From Actinacidiphila cocklensis (GTDB lineage: Bacteria; Actinomycetota; Actinomycetes; Streptomycetales; Streptomycetaceae), in assembly GCF_907177275.1 (NCBI RefSeq), contig NZ_CAJSLV010000035.1, forward strand, positions 1 to 64,000: a stretch of 64,000 nucleotides of DNA. The letters are read 5' to 3'. Position 1 is the stretch's first letter, and every line of letters begins with the position of its first letter. The notes beneath the pieces are model-generated. The model saw nothing but the letters and a program-made list of their open reading frames with translations, was not told the origin of the DNA and searched no databases. A program made the position numbers and the translations under genes. Shown here in pieces: positions 8,709-18,226 of this stretch.

Positions 8709-9958
8709 ACGCCTGTTGCCTCCGATGCCCGGGCCAGTTCCACGGCCCGGGCGCGTGCCCAGGCCTCCGCTTCGAGGACGTTCTCGACCGTCAGGGAAGT
8801 TCCCGGCTCGGGTGTGCCGTGTTCCTCGACGACCTTCGCGACGGTGTCCACGATCCCGGTGAACGCCAGCCGGCCGGCGAGGAAGGCGTCGACGCACTCC
8901 TCGTTGGCGGCGTTGAACACCGCGGGTGCGGTGCCCCCGAGGCTACCCACATGGCGGGCCAGCGCGACCGACGGGAAGGCGTCCTCGTCCAGCGGGAAGA
9001 ACTCCCACGTGGACGCCTTCGACCAGTCGAAGGCCGGCGCGGCGTCCGGCACCCGGTCCGGCCAGCCCAGACCGAGCGCGATCGGCATCCGCATGTCGGG
9101 CGGGCTGGCCTGCGCAATTGTGGAGCCGTCGACGAACTCCACCATGGAGTGGATGTACGACTGGGGGTGCACGACGACCTCGATACGGTCGAAGGGCACG
9201 TCGTACAGCAGGTGCGCCTCGATCACCTCAAGGCCCTTGTTGACCAGCGTCGCGGAGTTGACGGTGATGACGGGACCCATGTCCCAGGTGGGGTGGGCGA
9301 GCGCGTCGGCCGGGGTGACGGCGGCCAGCTCCGCCCTGCTGCGGCCGCGGAAGGGGCCGCCGGAGGCGGTGACGAGCAGCTTGCGCACCTCCTGGCGGCG
9401 GCCGCCCAGCATCGCCTGGAAGAGCGCGGAGTGCTCGGAGTCGACGGGCACGATCTGGCCGGGCTTCGCGAGGGCCTTGACCAGCGGGCCGCCGACGATC
9501 AGCGACTCCTTGTTGGCCAGGATCAGCACCCGGTCGGCACGCAGCGCGGCCAGCGTGGGCCGCAGGCCGATGGAGCCGGTGATGCCGTTGAGTACGGAGT
9601 GGCATTCCAGGGACGCGGCCTCGGTGGCGGCGCCGGGTCCCGCGATGATCTCGGGCAACTCGGCTCCGGGGCCGTACAGCTCGGCCAGCACCTCGCGCAG
9701 CGGGCCGACCGCCGCCTCGTCGGCAACGGCCACCGTCCGGACGCGCAGCTGGTGCGCCTGCTCTGCCAGCAGCCTGACCCGGCTGCCGGCGGCGGAGATC
9801 GCGGTGACGCGGAAGCGGTCCGGGTTGCGGACGACCACGTCGATGGCCTGGGTACCGATCGATCCGGTGGAGCCGAGGATCACGATGTCGCGGGGGCCGT
9901 TCGCCGGTTCGCCGGCGATGTGCGGGCGGTAGTGCGGGTCTGCGAGAGCATCCGTCAT
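8705..9958 (-). CDS. dxr: 1-deoxy-D-xylulose-5-phosphate reductoisomerase
   Basis: Dxr (IspC) converts DXP to MEP with NADPH, the committed step of the MEP pathway. The 417-aa protein has the NADPH-binding GSTGSIG at residues 29-35, the metal/substrate motif [10 protein letters not shown] and the catalytic loop region [12 protein letters not shown] use the ATG at 9956-9958 (MTDALADPH), which gives a normal family length; an upstream in-frame extension reads into non-conserved sequence. It is followed by rseP with a 4-nt overlap. A strong hairpin lies just upstream, insulating it from the acyl-CoA dehydrogenase gene. Confidence 0.96.
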   Translation of the reverse strand: MTDALADPHYRPHIAGEPANGPRDIVILGSTGSIGTQAIDVVVRNPDRFRVTAISAAGSRVRLLAEQAHQLRVRTVAVADEAAVGPLREVLAELYGPGAELPEIIAGPGAATEAASLECHSVLNGITGSIGLRPTLAALRADRVLILANKESLIVGGPLVKALAKPGQIVPVDSEHSALFQAMLGGRRQEVRKLLVTASGGPFRGRSRAELAAVTPADALAHPTWDMGPVITVNSATLVNKGLEVIEAHLLYDVPFDRIEVVVHPQSYIHSMVEFVDGSTIAQASPPDMRMPIALGLGWPDRVPDAAPAFDWSKASTWEFFPLDEDAFPSVALARHVGSLGGTAPAVFNAANEECVDAFLAGRLAFTGIVDTVAKVVEEHGTPEPGTSLTVENVLEAEAWARARAVELARASEATGV

Positions 9959-9980
9959 GGGGCCATTGTGTCGTGCGGAA

Positions 9981-10026
9981 GCTGTGCGCCGTCCACTGCC
10001 CCGCACAGGCGGGGACGGCGCACAGC
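9981..10026 (-). terminator. Hairpin terminator after the acyl-CoA dehydrogenase gene
   Basis: A perfect 14-bp inverted repeat (9981-9994 with 10013-10026, 18-nt loop) lies 11 nt after the stop of the acyl-CoA dehydrogenase gene and before the dxr start. It fits a factor-independent terminator. Confidence 0.8.
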
Positions 10027-10037
10027 CGCGGCCGGGC

Positions 10038-11960
10038 TCAGTGCACGGGCCGGTGCACGTTGGCGGTCTGCGACGGTCCGGGCTCGGCCGGAGCGATCCA
10101 CGGGCCTTCCCTGCTGGGGTCGACGATGCCCGCTTCGAGCCACTCGTTGTCGCCCTTCAGCACCGCCCTGGTCAGGGCCCGGTCGGAGCTGTCGGTGTTG
10201 GTCCACAGCCGGGCGAACAGCTCGTCGGTACGCACCCGCGCCTGCTTGCAGAAGGTGTCGGCGAGCTGCCGCGCCTGCAGGCCGTGGTCGCCGTCCGCCG
10301 CGAGGTGCTGGGCGCGCACGCAGGCGGCGCTCATCGCGAACAGCTCGGCACCGATGTCCACGATGCGGGCGAGGAAGTTCTGCTTGGTCTCCATCCGGCC
10401 CTGCCAGCGCGACATGGCGTAGAAGGTGCAGCGGGCGAGCTTGCGGGCGCTGCGTTCGACGTAGCGCAGGTGGGTGGCCAGGCCGTCGAACTCGGCGTAG
10501 GAGTTCGGCAGCTGCCCGGGTCCCGCGACGAGTTTGGGCAGCCACTTGGCGTAGAAGCCGCCGGCCTTGGCGCCGGCCCTGGCCTTGTCACCGAGGGTGG
10601 CATCGGGGTCGATGAGGTCGCCGGCGACCGACAGGTGGGCGTCGACGGCCTCCCGGGCGATCAGCAGGTGCATGATCTCGGTGGAGCCCTCGAAGATCCG
10701 GTTGATCCGCAGGTCGCGCAGCATCTGCTCGGCGGGTACGGCCCGCTCGCCGCGGGCGGCGAGCGAATCGGCGGTCTCGAAGCCGCGGCCGCCGCGGATC
10801 TGCACCAGCTCGTCGGCGATCAGGCAGGCCGCCTCGGAGCCGTAGAGCTTGGCGAGCGCGGCCTCGATCCTGATGTCGTTGCGCTCCTCGTCGGCCATCT
10901 GCGAGGACAGGTCGAGCACCGCCTCGAGGGCGAAGGTGGTGGCGGCGATGTAGGCGATCTTGGAGCCGACGGCCTCGTGCTCGGCGATCGGCCTGCCCCA
11001 CTGCTCGCGGGCCGCGGACCACTGCCTGGCGACCTTCAGGCACCACTTGGCGGCGCCGACGCAGCCCGCGGGCAGCGAGAGCCGCCCGGTGTTGAGGGTG
11101 GTCAGCGCGATCTTGAGTCCCGCGCCCTCGGGGCCGATGCGGTTCGCGGCCGGGACCCGCACCTGGTGGAAGCGGGTGACGCCGTTCTCGATGCCGCGCA
11201 GGCCCATGAAGGCGTTGCGGTGCTCGACGGTGATGCCCTCCGCGGCCGCCTCGACGACGAAGGCGGTGATGCCGCCCTTGTGGCCCTCGGAGGCGGGCAC
11301 CCGGGCCATCACGACCAGCAGGTCGGCGACGACGCCGTTGGTGGTCCACAGCTTCACGCCGTCCAGCACGTAGTCGTCGCCGTCGGGGACCGCGGCGGTG
11401 GCGAGCCTGGCGGGGTCGGAGCCGACGTCGGGCTCGGTGAGCAGGAAGGCGCTGATGTCGGTGCTGGCGCAGCGCGGCAGGAACGCCTCCTTCTGCTCCT
11501 TGGTGCCGAACATCTTCACCGGCTGGGGTACGCCGATCGACTGGTGCGCGGACAGCAGGGCGCCGACCGCGGGGCTCGCGGAGCCGACCAGGGCGAGGGC
11601 CTTGTTGTAGTACACCTGGGTGAGGCCGAGCCCGCCGTAGGCGGGGTCGATCTTCATCCCGAGGGCGCCCAGCTCCTTCAGGCCCACGATCGTCTCGTCG
11701 GGAATGCGCGCCTCGCGGTCGATCCTGGCGCCGTCGACCGAGGTCTCGCAGAACTCCCGCAGCCGGCCGAGGAACTCCTCGCCCTTGGCGACGGCGTCGG
11801 GCGACGGCGTGGGGTACGGGTTGATCAGGTCGAGGCGGAAGCGGCCGAGGAAGAGCTCCTTGGCGAAGCTCGGCCTGTGCCAGTCCCGCTCGCGGGCGGC
11901 CTCGGCCACCTGACGTGCTTCGCGTTCTGAGACCTGGCGTGTTGCGGCGGGTGCGGACAC
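10038..11960 (-). CDS. Acyl-CoA dehydrogenase family protein (long form)
   Basis: This flavoenzyme oxidises acyl-CoA thioesters at the alpha-beta bond. At 640 aa it is longer than the usual (about 380-aa) ACAD. The classical ACAD core spans about 70-440, with FLLTEPDVGSDPA and WTTNG for FAD/substrate contacts, GLRGIENGV, and QIRGGRGFETADS with RINRIFEGSTEIM near the active-site end. A helical extension of about 190 residues follows, as in very-long-chain-type enzymes. The GTG at 11958-11960 has an excellent GGAGGTGA about 8 nt upstream. The chain length of its substrate cannot be read from sequence. Confidence 0.92.
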   Translation of the reverse strand: MSAPAATRQVSEREARQVAEAARERDWHRPSFAKELFLGRFRLDLINPYPTPSPDAVAKGEEFLGRLREFCETSVDGARIDREARIPDETIVGLKELGALGMKIDPAYGGLGLTQVYYNKALALVGSASPAVGALLSAHQSIGVPQPVKMFGTKEQKEAFLPRCASTDISAFLLTEPDVGSDPARLATAAVPDGDDYVLDGVKLWTTNGVVADLLVVMARVPASEGHKGGITAFVVEAAAEGITVEHRNAFMGLRGIENGVTRFHQVRVPAANRIGPEGAGLKIALTTLNTGRLSLPAGCVGAAKWCLKVARQWSAAREQWGRPIAEHEAVGSKIAYIAATTFALEAVLDLSSQMADEERNDIRIEAALAKLYGSEAACLIADELVQIRGGRGFETADSLAARGERAVPAEQMLRDLRINRIFEGSTEIMHLLIAREAVDAHLSVAGDLIDPDATLGDKARAGAKAGGFYAKWLPKLVAGPGQLPNSYAEFDGLATHLRYVERSARKLARCTFYAMSRWQGRMETKQNFLARIVDIGAELFAMSAACVRAQHLAADGDHGLQARQLADTFCKQARVRTDELFARLWTNTDSSDRALTRAVLKGDNEWLEAGIVDPSREGPWIAPAEPGPSQTANVHRPVH

Positions 11961-12084
11961 GGTTGCGTCACCTCCGGGTAGCCGGTTACCGACCGGTGCT
12001 ACCTGTCCGTACTACCCGATTTCCGCCGACCCCACCAGACGAGGCGTCAGCGCTCGGGACATTGCCGCGGCCTGCGGTGGCAGG

Positions 12085-13539
12085 TCACAGGTCCAGGCCG
12101 GTGAGCACCAGAACCCTTTCGTAGGTGTAGTCGTCCATCGCGTACTTCACGCCCTCGCGCCCGGAGCCGGAGTCCTTGACGCCGCCGTAGGGCATCTGGT
12201 CGGCGCGGTAGGAGGGGGCGTCGCCGATGACGACTCCGCCGACCTCCAGGTCGCGGTGGGCGCGGAAGGCCAGCTGCAGGTCGTGGGTGAAGACGCCGGC
12301 CTGCAGGCCGAAGCGGGAGTCGTTGACGGCCGCGAAGGCTTCCTCCGCGCCGTTGACCCGATGCAGTGACAGGACGGGGCCGAAGGCCTCCTCGGTGGCG
12401 AGCACCGCGTCGGCGGGAAGTTCGGCGAGGACGGTCGGGGCGTAGCTCGCCCCGTCGCGGGTCCCGCCGGCCAGCAGCTTGGCGCCCTTGGCGACGGCGT
12501 CGTCCACCCAGTTCCCGACGCGTACTGCCGCGGCTTCGTTCACCAGCGGCCCGACGTCGGTGGCCTCGTCGGCCGGGTCGCCGGTGGCCTGCTCGCGGAC
12601 CTTGGCCACGATGCGCTCGGCGAGGGCGTCGTATATCGCCGCGTCGGCGATGACCCGCTGCACGGAGATGCAGGACTGGCCGCCCTGGTAGTTGGCGAAG
12701 GTCGCGATCCTGGCCGCCGCCCAGTCCAGGTCCGCGTCCGAGGACCAGTCGGCGAGCACCACGGCCGCCGCGTTGCCGCCCAGCTCCAGGGTGACGTGCT
12801 TGCGCGGCACCGAGTCGGCGATGGCGTGGCCCACGGTGTCGGAGCCGGTGAAGGAGATCACCGGCAGCCGCGGGTCCTGCACCAGTGCGGGCATCCGGTC
12901 GTTGGGCACCGGAAGGACGCTCCAGGCGCCGGCTGGCAGGCCCTGGGTCTCGGCCAGGATCTCGCCGAGCAGCAGCGCGGACAGCGGGGTCGCGGGCGCG
13001 GGCTTGAGGATGATCGGCACCCCGACGGCGAGGGCCGGGGCGACCTTGTGCGCCACCAGGTTCAGCGGGAAGTTGAAGGGCGCGATGCCGAGCACGGGGC
13101 CGCGTCCGAAGCGCCGGGTCAGCGCGAGCCGGCCCACGCCGCCCGGGTCGGTGTCCAGCCGCTGCGCCTCGCCGGAGTTGAAGCGGCGGGCCTCCTCCGC
13201 GGCCCAGCGGAAGACCGACACCGCACGGCCGACCTCGGCCCGCGACCATTTCAGCGGCTTGCCGTTCTCCGCGGTGATGAGCCGGGCGATCTCCTCGGCC
13301 CGCTCGCCCAGCCGCTTGGAGACGTGGTCGAGCGCCGCGGCCCGCACGTGTGCGGGCGTCGCAGAGAACTCCGCCTGCGCCGCGGCCGCCGCCGCGACCG
13401 CCTCCTCGACCTGGGCGTCGTCCGGCACGCTGACCCGGCCGACCGGGGCGCCGTCCCAGGGGCTCGTCACGTCGAAGGCGTCCGTGCCGGTGGCCTGGCG
13501 GCCTGCCAGCCAGAACGGGTACGGGGCTGCGGTCGTCAC
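12085..13539 (-). CDS. Aldehyde dehydrogenase family protein
   Basis: This NAD(P)-dependent aldehyde dehydrogenase has 484 aa. Family landmarks are PFNFPLNLVAHKVAPALAVG (cofactor region), FTGSDTVGHAI, the general-base Glu in TLELGGNAAAVV and the nucleophile Cys in GGQSCISVQRV. The C-terminus has PYGGVKDSGSGREG. The overall look is closer to the broad NADP aldehyde/succinate-semialdehyde type than to betaine aldehyde dehydrogenases. The GTG at 13537-13539 has GGAAG about 6 nt upstream. Its location near gabT and the polyamine genes makes a role in amine-derived aldehyde oxidation plausible, but that is inference. Confidence 0.92.
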   Translation of the reverse strand: MTTAAPYPFWLAGRQATGTDAFDVTSPWDGAPVGRVSVPDDAQVEEAVAAAAAAQAEFSATPAHVRAAALDHVSKRLGERAEEIARLITAENGKPLKWSRAEVGRAVSVFRWAAEEARRFNSGEAQRLDTDPGGVGRLALTRRFGRGPVLGIAPFNFPLNLVAHKVAPALAVGVPIILKPAPATPLSALLLGEILAETQGLPAGAWSVLPVPNDRMPALVQDPRLPVISFTGSDTVGHAIADSVPRKHVTLELGGNAAAVVLADWSSDADLDWAAARIATFANYQGGQSCISVQRVIADAAIYDALAERIVAKVREQATGDPADEATDVGPLVNEAAAVRVGNWVDDAVAKGAKLLAGGTRDGASYAPTVLAELPADAVLATEEAFGPVLSLHRVNGAEEAFAAVNDSRFGLQAGVFTHDLQLAFRAHRDLEVGGVVIGDAPSYRADQMPYGGVKDSGSGREGVKYAMDDYTYERVLVLTGLDL

Positions 13540-13744
13540 GGTTCTTCCGCCCTTCTGTCGCGGCTGTCGCTGCCTGCAACGGTAGGCGCGGGCGGCGGCC
13601 GGCCACGTTGTCCACCGCGGAGTAGGCGTACGCCCGCGCGCTACGGAATGGCCAGCGCCGCCGGCGGGCCGCGTGCGCCGGAACCCGCCCCGGCGGGCCT
13701 CCGGCGGCTCTATCCTGGCGCCCCGGCACGGGAGGGGACGGGCA

Positions 13745-14164
13745 ATGGCGCAGACGGTCACGATCGAACTGGACGACGGCTCGACAGTGGAGGCGGAGAT
13801 CGTCGGCGAGGTGCCCTTCCAGCACCCCGACGAGAACAGCGAATACGACGACGTGGGCGTGCGCTCCCGGGCCGCCGCGATGGGCTCCGCGGTCACCCTG
13901 ACCCTGGAAGGGGTGCGCGACACCGTGCGCAGCGTCGGCCGCTGGGCCGCGCAGACCATCACCGAGGGCGGCGCCGCCGGCTCCCCCGACGCCTTCGAGG
14001 TGGAGTTCGGCCTCAAACTCGCCGTGAAGTCGGGGCAGCTGCTCGGCGTCATCGCCGAGGCCGGTACGGAGGCGGGCCTGACCGTACGGCTGTCCTGGGA
14101 CCTCGCGGCCCGTAGGGCGGCCACCGCTGCTTCCGGCGGTACGGGGGCGGCGCCGACGCCGTGA
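13745..14164 (+). CDS. CU044_2847 family / Trypco1 domain protein
   Basis: This 139-aa protein matches the CU044_2847 family, also described as trypsin-co-occurring domain 1 (Trypco1). An N-terminal beta-strand block (VTIELDDGSTVEAEIVGE, about 4-22) is followed by a helix. The conserved FEVEFGLKLAVKSGQLLGVI segment lies at about 83-103, and a strand GLTVRLSWDL ends the domain. The family is thought to act with trypsin-like proteases and NTPases in multi-gene conflict or signalling systems. No protease or NTPase partner is adjacent here: the neighbours are an aldehyde dehydrogenase and a PucR regulator. The ATG at 13745 follows GGGAGGGGAC. Confidence 0.82.
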   Translation: MAQTVTIELDDGSTVEAEIVGEVPFQHPDENSEYDDVGVRSRAAAMGSAVTLTLEGVRDTVRSVGRWAAQTITEGGAAGSPDAFEVEFGLKLAVKSGQLLGVIAEAGTEAGLTVRLSWDLAARRAATAASGGTGAAPTP

Positions 14165-14185
14165 CCCGCGGCCCTGCGGCGGGCG

Positions 14186-15739
14186 TCAGGACGAGCCGGT
14201 CTCGGCCTCGGTCTTGAGCGCCAGCCACAGCTCCATGCGCACGTCGGGGTCGTCGAGGGAGCGGCCGAGGATCTCCTCGACCCGCCGCATCCGGTACCGC
14301 AGGGTGTGCCGGTGCACCCCCAGGTCGGCGGCCGCCGCGTCCCACTGGCCGTGGTGCGAGAGCCAGGCGTGCAGCGAGGCGACCAGGTCGCCGCGCGAGG
14401 TGGCGTCGTGTTCCCGCAGCGGCCGCAGCAGGCCCTCGGCGAAGGCCCGTACGGCGTCGTCGGCGAGCAGCGGCAGCACCGAGCCCGCGCCGACCTCGCC
14501 GTGCTCGACCAGGTTGCGGCCCCTGCGGACCGCGACGGCGAGCGCCCGCTCGGCCTGCCGGTGCGCCTCGGGCACCTCCTCGGGCGGCACGGCCGCCGAC
14601 AGCCCCGCGGCGAGCGCGTCCTCGGCCTCGGCGAGGTCGGCCGCGGCGGCCAGCGAGGTGGCGTCCTGCGCGGCCAGCACGACCAGCCGATCGCCCTCGT
14701 GGACGGCCAGCAGCGGGTCGCCGGAGCGTGCGGCGGCCGAGTCGACCCGCTCGGCCAGCTGGGCCAGCGCCTCGGGGCCGCGCTGGGCGTCGGAGGGCTC
14801 CGCGATCAGCACCCGCACCGGGTGGTCGAGCAGGCCGCGGTAGAGGGTGCCCGCGACGCTGCGGGCATGGCCCGCCTCACCGGCGAGCAGCATCCGCAGC
14901 AGCGCCGCGGCCAGCCGGGTGTGCGCGTCCTGGAGGGTGCGGGACTGTTCGAGGGACAGCGTCAGCAGGGCCACCGCGGCGTGCACGACGTAGCGCGCCG
15001 AGGTGTCGAGGCGTTCCTCGGTGCCGACCGCGAGGTAGCCGCGGGGGCGGCGCCCGGTGCCGAGCGACTGGATCTCGACCCGGTCCTCGCTGCCCGCGGG
15101 ACCCGCGACGGCGGCGCCGGCCGGCCCCTGGATGTCCCGCAGCCGGTCGATCTCGCCGGCCAGCCGGGAGGCGCGGCGGCCCGCCCAGTCGGGAGCGGCC
15201 GCCACCACCGCGCCCGAGGCGTCGTAGAGCGCGGCCCAGCCGTCGAGGTGGGCGGCCAGCCGGGCCAGCAGCGCGGCGGTGCCGTCGGGGGCGAGGGCCG
15301 CCCTGGTCAGCTCGCGCTGGGCGTCGAAGCCCGCGGTCACCGCCTTGTAGCGGTCGGCGGCGAGCGCCGCGGAGACGGTCTTGCTGATCGCGATGAAGGG
15401 CGTCCTGCGCGGCACTTCGAGCAGCGGCAGCCCGGCCCGCTCCGCCGCCGCCACCAGGGCCGCGGGCACCGTGTCGTGGCCGACCCCGACGCCGAAGCCG
15501 AGCCCGACGACCTTGGCCGCGGTCAGCCGCCGCACGTAGCCGCGCATCGCCTCCGGGTCGCCGACCTCCAGCTTCAGCCCGGTGGTCAGCAGCAGTTCGC
15601 CGCCCTCCAGATACGGACCCGGGTCGTCCAGCTCGCTGGTGTGCACCCAGCGGACCTCCGAGTCCAGCCGGTCCTTGCCGGCGAGGGCGGTCAGCTTGAG
15701 CGCCGAGTGCTGCACGAGGGACGCGAGGGTGAGCGGCAT
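14186..15739 (-). CDS. PucR family transcriptional regulator
   Basis: This is a 517-aa regulator. It has an N-terminal PucR ligand-sensing domain (about 1-125; MPLTLASLVQHSALKLTALAG), a central CdaR/GGDEF-like domain (about 300-410) and a C-terminal HTH_30 DNA-binding domain (about 450-505; AAADLGVHRHTLRYRMRRVE). PucR-type regulators often control purine, amine or GABA catabolic genes. Its position between the aldehyde dehydrogenase and gabT suggests it could regulate nitrogen-source use here, but no binding site is evident. I start at ATG 15737-15739; 20 further codons upstream look non-conserved. It converges with the Trypco1 gene (21 nt). Confidence 0.9.
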   Translation of the reverse strand: MPLTLASLVQHSALKLTALAGKDRLDSEVRWVHTSELDDPGPYLEGGELLLTTGLKLEVGDPEAMRGYVRRLTAAKVVGLGFGVGVGHDTVPAALVAAAERAGLPLLEVPRRTPFIAISKTVSAALAADRYKAVTAGFDAQRELTRAALAPDGTAALLARLAAHLDGWAALYDASGAVVAAAPDWAGRRASRLAGEIDRLRDIQGPAGAAVAGPAGSEDRVEIQSLGTGRRPRGYLAVGTEERLDTSARYVVHAAVALLTLSLEQSRTLQDAHTRLAAALLRMLLAGEAGHARSVAGTLYRGLLDHPVRVLIAEPSDAQRGPEALAQLAERVDSAAARSGDPLLAVHEGDRLVVLAAQDATSLAAAADLAEAEDALAAGLSAAVPPEEVPEAHRQAERALAVAVRRGRNLVEHGEVGAGSVLPLLADDAVRAFAEGLLRPLREHDATSRGDLVASLHAWLSHHGQWDAAAADLGVHRHTLRYRMRRVEEILGRSLDDPDVRMELWLALKTEAETGSS

Positions 15740-15827
15740 ACGGACCAGATACCGGCAATCGCTGGAGACTTGGCCGACCGGGAGTGGTCGCCCCTTCAAT
15801 TGTGCCGCACCGTACAGCCCGGCCCTC

Positions 15828-17981
15828 TCACCCCCGCAGATCCAGCAGGACCGGCGGCGCGTGCTCCCCCGCGGTCGCCGTCAACGACAGCACGGCGTGC
15901 CCGGTCGGCACCGCGTGCGCCAGGTCCGAGGCGGACCAGCGCTCCCGCTCCACCTCCCTGACCGTCACCGACTCGGTGGTGACCGCCTCACCGGTGAAGA
16001 GCTTCCGCACCCCGCGGCTCAGCCGCCGGGGCAGGCCGCCGGACTGGTCGGGGGTCCTGGTGACGTCCCTGGTCTCCACCCAGGTGGTTCCCCACGCCTC
16101 GGCGAAACGCCTCCCGTCCCAGGTGGTGACCCCGGACATCGCCATCCGGCAGCCCATCGCGCCGAGCAGCGCGGTCCGCAGGTCCTCCGGCACGTCGTCC
16201 AGGGTCCGCAGGGCCATCACCACCCCGGCGTTCGCCGAGCGCAGCCGGGCGAAGCCGCGTACCGACTCAGGAGTGACCGCGTGCGAGGCGTCGTCCAGCA
16301 CCAGGCAGGCGAACAGCGAGCGGTCCCGGCGCGCGACGGCCGCCGCGGTGAACTGCGCGAGCACCAGCCGGACCAGGACCCTGGCGGCCTCGGCGTGGCC
16401 GTGCCTGGGCAGGTCGACGCGGACCCGCACCGGGTGTTCGAGCGCGCGCATGGAGAAGGGCCGGGTGCGGCCCGTGACGTCGAAGAAGCCGGCGAAGGCC
16501 GGCCGGTCGAACAGCGCGACCCGGTCGGCGAGCAGCGGGCCGATGTCGCCGCGCTGGCCGGTCTGCCGTTCGCGGGCGTTCAGCTCCCTGACCATTCCCG
16601 GAGCTCCCGCCGCATCCAGCGCCTCCCGCAGCGCGGCGAAGGCGTGCGGGGTGCCGTCGAGCAGTTCGCGCAGCTCCGAGACCGCCGGGAAGCGGCCGCG
16701 GGCGGCGGCGAAGGGACCGAGGATCTGGCCGAGGGCGGTCGCCGCCCTGCGGACGTCGGCGCTGCCGCCGCCGTGCTCGTCGACCAGCGCTTCCGCGAGC
16801 GTCGCCGCGGCCGCGTCGGGGTCGTCGGTGCCGTAGAGGTCCAGGTCGTAGCGGGACGCCGGGTCGGTGAGCGAGATGACCACGTCGTAGGCGTCTGCGG
16901 GGCCGAGGTCAGCCCCTGCCACGCCGACCACCACGACGGCCGCCTGCCCTGCCAGCGCCTGCAGGCACAGCGACTCGGCGACCGGCCGCACCACCTGCCG
17001 GGTCTTGCCCGAGCCGGACGGCCCGACCACCACGAGCCCGGTGCCCAGCAGCGTCGGGTCCAGTGCGATGCCCGACCCGCGGTGCTGGTACGGGTTGCGG
17101 TCGTCCTCGACGCCGCGGCCGATCCGCACCTGCCGGGCCAGCAGGTCGTGCGGCGCAGCGCGGTGCGGCAGGTCCCGGGTGCCCGACGGGTGCCCGCAGG
17201 CCGCTCCGCCCTCGCGCAGCACCCCGTCGGTGAAGGCGTCGAGCCGGCCGGGGTCGGCCACCGCGTCGTGCCACGCGCGGCGGATGCGGATGTAGTCGAC
17301 GTCGTTCATCCGGCCGGTGCGCACCTCCGCGGCGAGGCGGTCGGCGAGGGCGTGCCGCTGCGCCGCCCGCAGCTCGGGCCATTCGACCGGGTCGGGCAGG
17401 CCGGCCGCGGCGGCCGGGGCGCCGGCCTCGTCGGGTTCGTCGACGAGCCTGCGCAGCGCCGGCGTCACGAAGCGCCGCCAGACCTGGCCCCAGTTGCCGA
17501 CCCTGGCGCAGACCCAGGCGAGCGCGAGAGTGCACAGCCAGGCCCAGATACGGGTGACGACGTTGAACGCGTTGGTGTCTCCGCCGGCTCCGCTGCGCCA
17601 GTGGTCGGGCGTGACCCATATCGCCGGCCAGATCCAGAAGTCGAAGTAGCCGTCACGGAAGATCGACCAGACCAGCATCCCGACCAGCATGCTGAGCAGT
17701 GCTCCGCCGAGCAGCCGCCTGGAGGGCAGCCGCCTGGGGTCCGGCTTCGGGCGCGGAGTGTGCCCGAAGCCGTAGATGCCGGGGGCGTCCGCCGTGCGGG
17801 CGGTGCGCAGCCAGATCTCCAGGGCCGAGGCGGGCGGCGCCTTGACGGGCATCGGCGGCGGCGCCGCGGGCCGTGGCACCGGGCTGCCGGGCCTGGGCGG
17901 TACGGACGGCCGCGTGGGCGGGCCTGCGCCCGGCCGCCCGTGGCCGTAGCTCTGCGTGCCCTCGTAATCCATGGCATCCAT
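15828..17981 (-). CDS. Membrane-anchored VirD4/HerA-like ATP-binding protein
   Basis: This is a 717-aa ATPase. An N-terminal Pro-rich cytoplasmic stretch (about 1-60) precedes two predicted membrane segments (about 90-115 and 140-165). The Walker A motif VVGPSGSGKTRQV lies near residue 316. A helical all-alpha region follows, and the Walker B-like CLVLDDASHAV lies near residue 560. The layout resembles conjugative coupling proteins and FtsK/HerA-type pumps. There is no relaxase, ESX or type IV gene nearby, so its substrate (DNA or protein) is unknown. Orthologues sit beside gabT in Streptomyces as far as I recall. The ATG at 17979-17981 follows GAGGGG. Confidence 0.75.
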   Translation of the reverse strand: MDAMDYEGTQSYGHGRPGAGPPTRPSVPPRPGSPVPRPAAPPPMPVKAPPASALEIWLRTARTADAPGIYGFGHTPRPKPDPRRLPSRRLLGGALLSMLVGMLVWSIFRDGYFDFWIWPAIWVTPDHWRSGAGGDTNAFNVVTRIWAWLCTLALAWVCARVGNWGQVWRRFVTPALRRLVDEPDEAGAPAAAAGLPDPVEWPELRAAQRHALADRLAAEVRTGRMNDVDYIRIRRAWHDAVADPGRLDAFTDGVLREGGAACGHPSGTRDLPHRAAPHDLLARQVRIGRGVEDDRNPYQHRGSGIALDPTLLGTGLVVVGPSGSGKTRQVVRPVAESLCLQALAGQAAVVVVGVAGADLGPADAYDVVISLTDPASRYDLDLYGTDDPDAAAATLAEALVDEHGGGSADVRRAATALGQILGPFAAARGRFPAVSELRELLDGTPHAFAALREALDAAGAPGMVRELNARERQTGQRGDIGPLLADRVALFDRPAFAGFFDVTGRTRPFSMRALEHPVRVRVDLPRHGHAEAARVLVRLVLAQFTAAAVARRDRSLFACLVLDDASHAVTPESVRGFARLRSANAGVVMALRTLDDVPEDLRTALLGAMGCRMAMSGVTTWDGRRFAEAWGTTWVETRDVTRTPDQSGGLPRRLSRGVRKLFTGEAVTTESVTVREVERERWSASDLAHAVPTGHAVLSLTATAGEHAPPVLLDLRG

Positions 17982-18226
17982 GGCGCGTCTGCCCCTCGTC
18001 GCCGCCGATGCGCACAATGTAGTCGAGCCGCTACACCCAAAGAAAGGATCTTGGCCGCCCACGGGACACCGGCCCCGGGCCGCCGAAGGACAGTGCACTG
18101 GCCGATCCGGCGAAGACTCGCCGGGCAGTGCGACCCTTCGGCGTATGCGGGGGCGGCCGGCGGCGGCCTAGCCTCGGGGAGCGTCCGGATGGAGCAGGGT
18201 CGAGGAATTCGAGGAGAATGCCCGTC

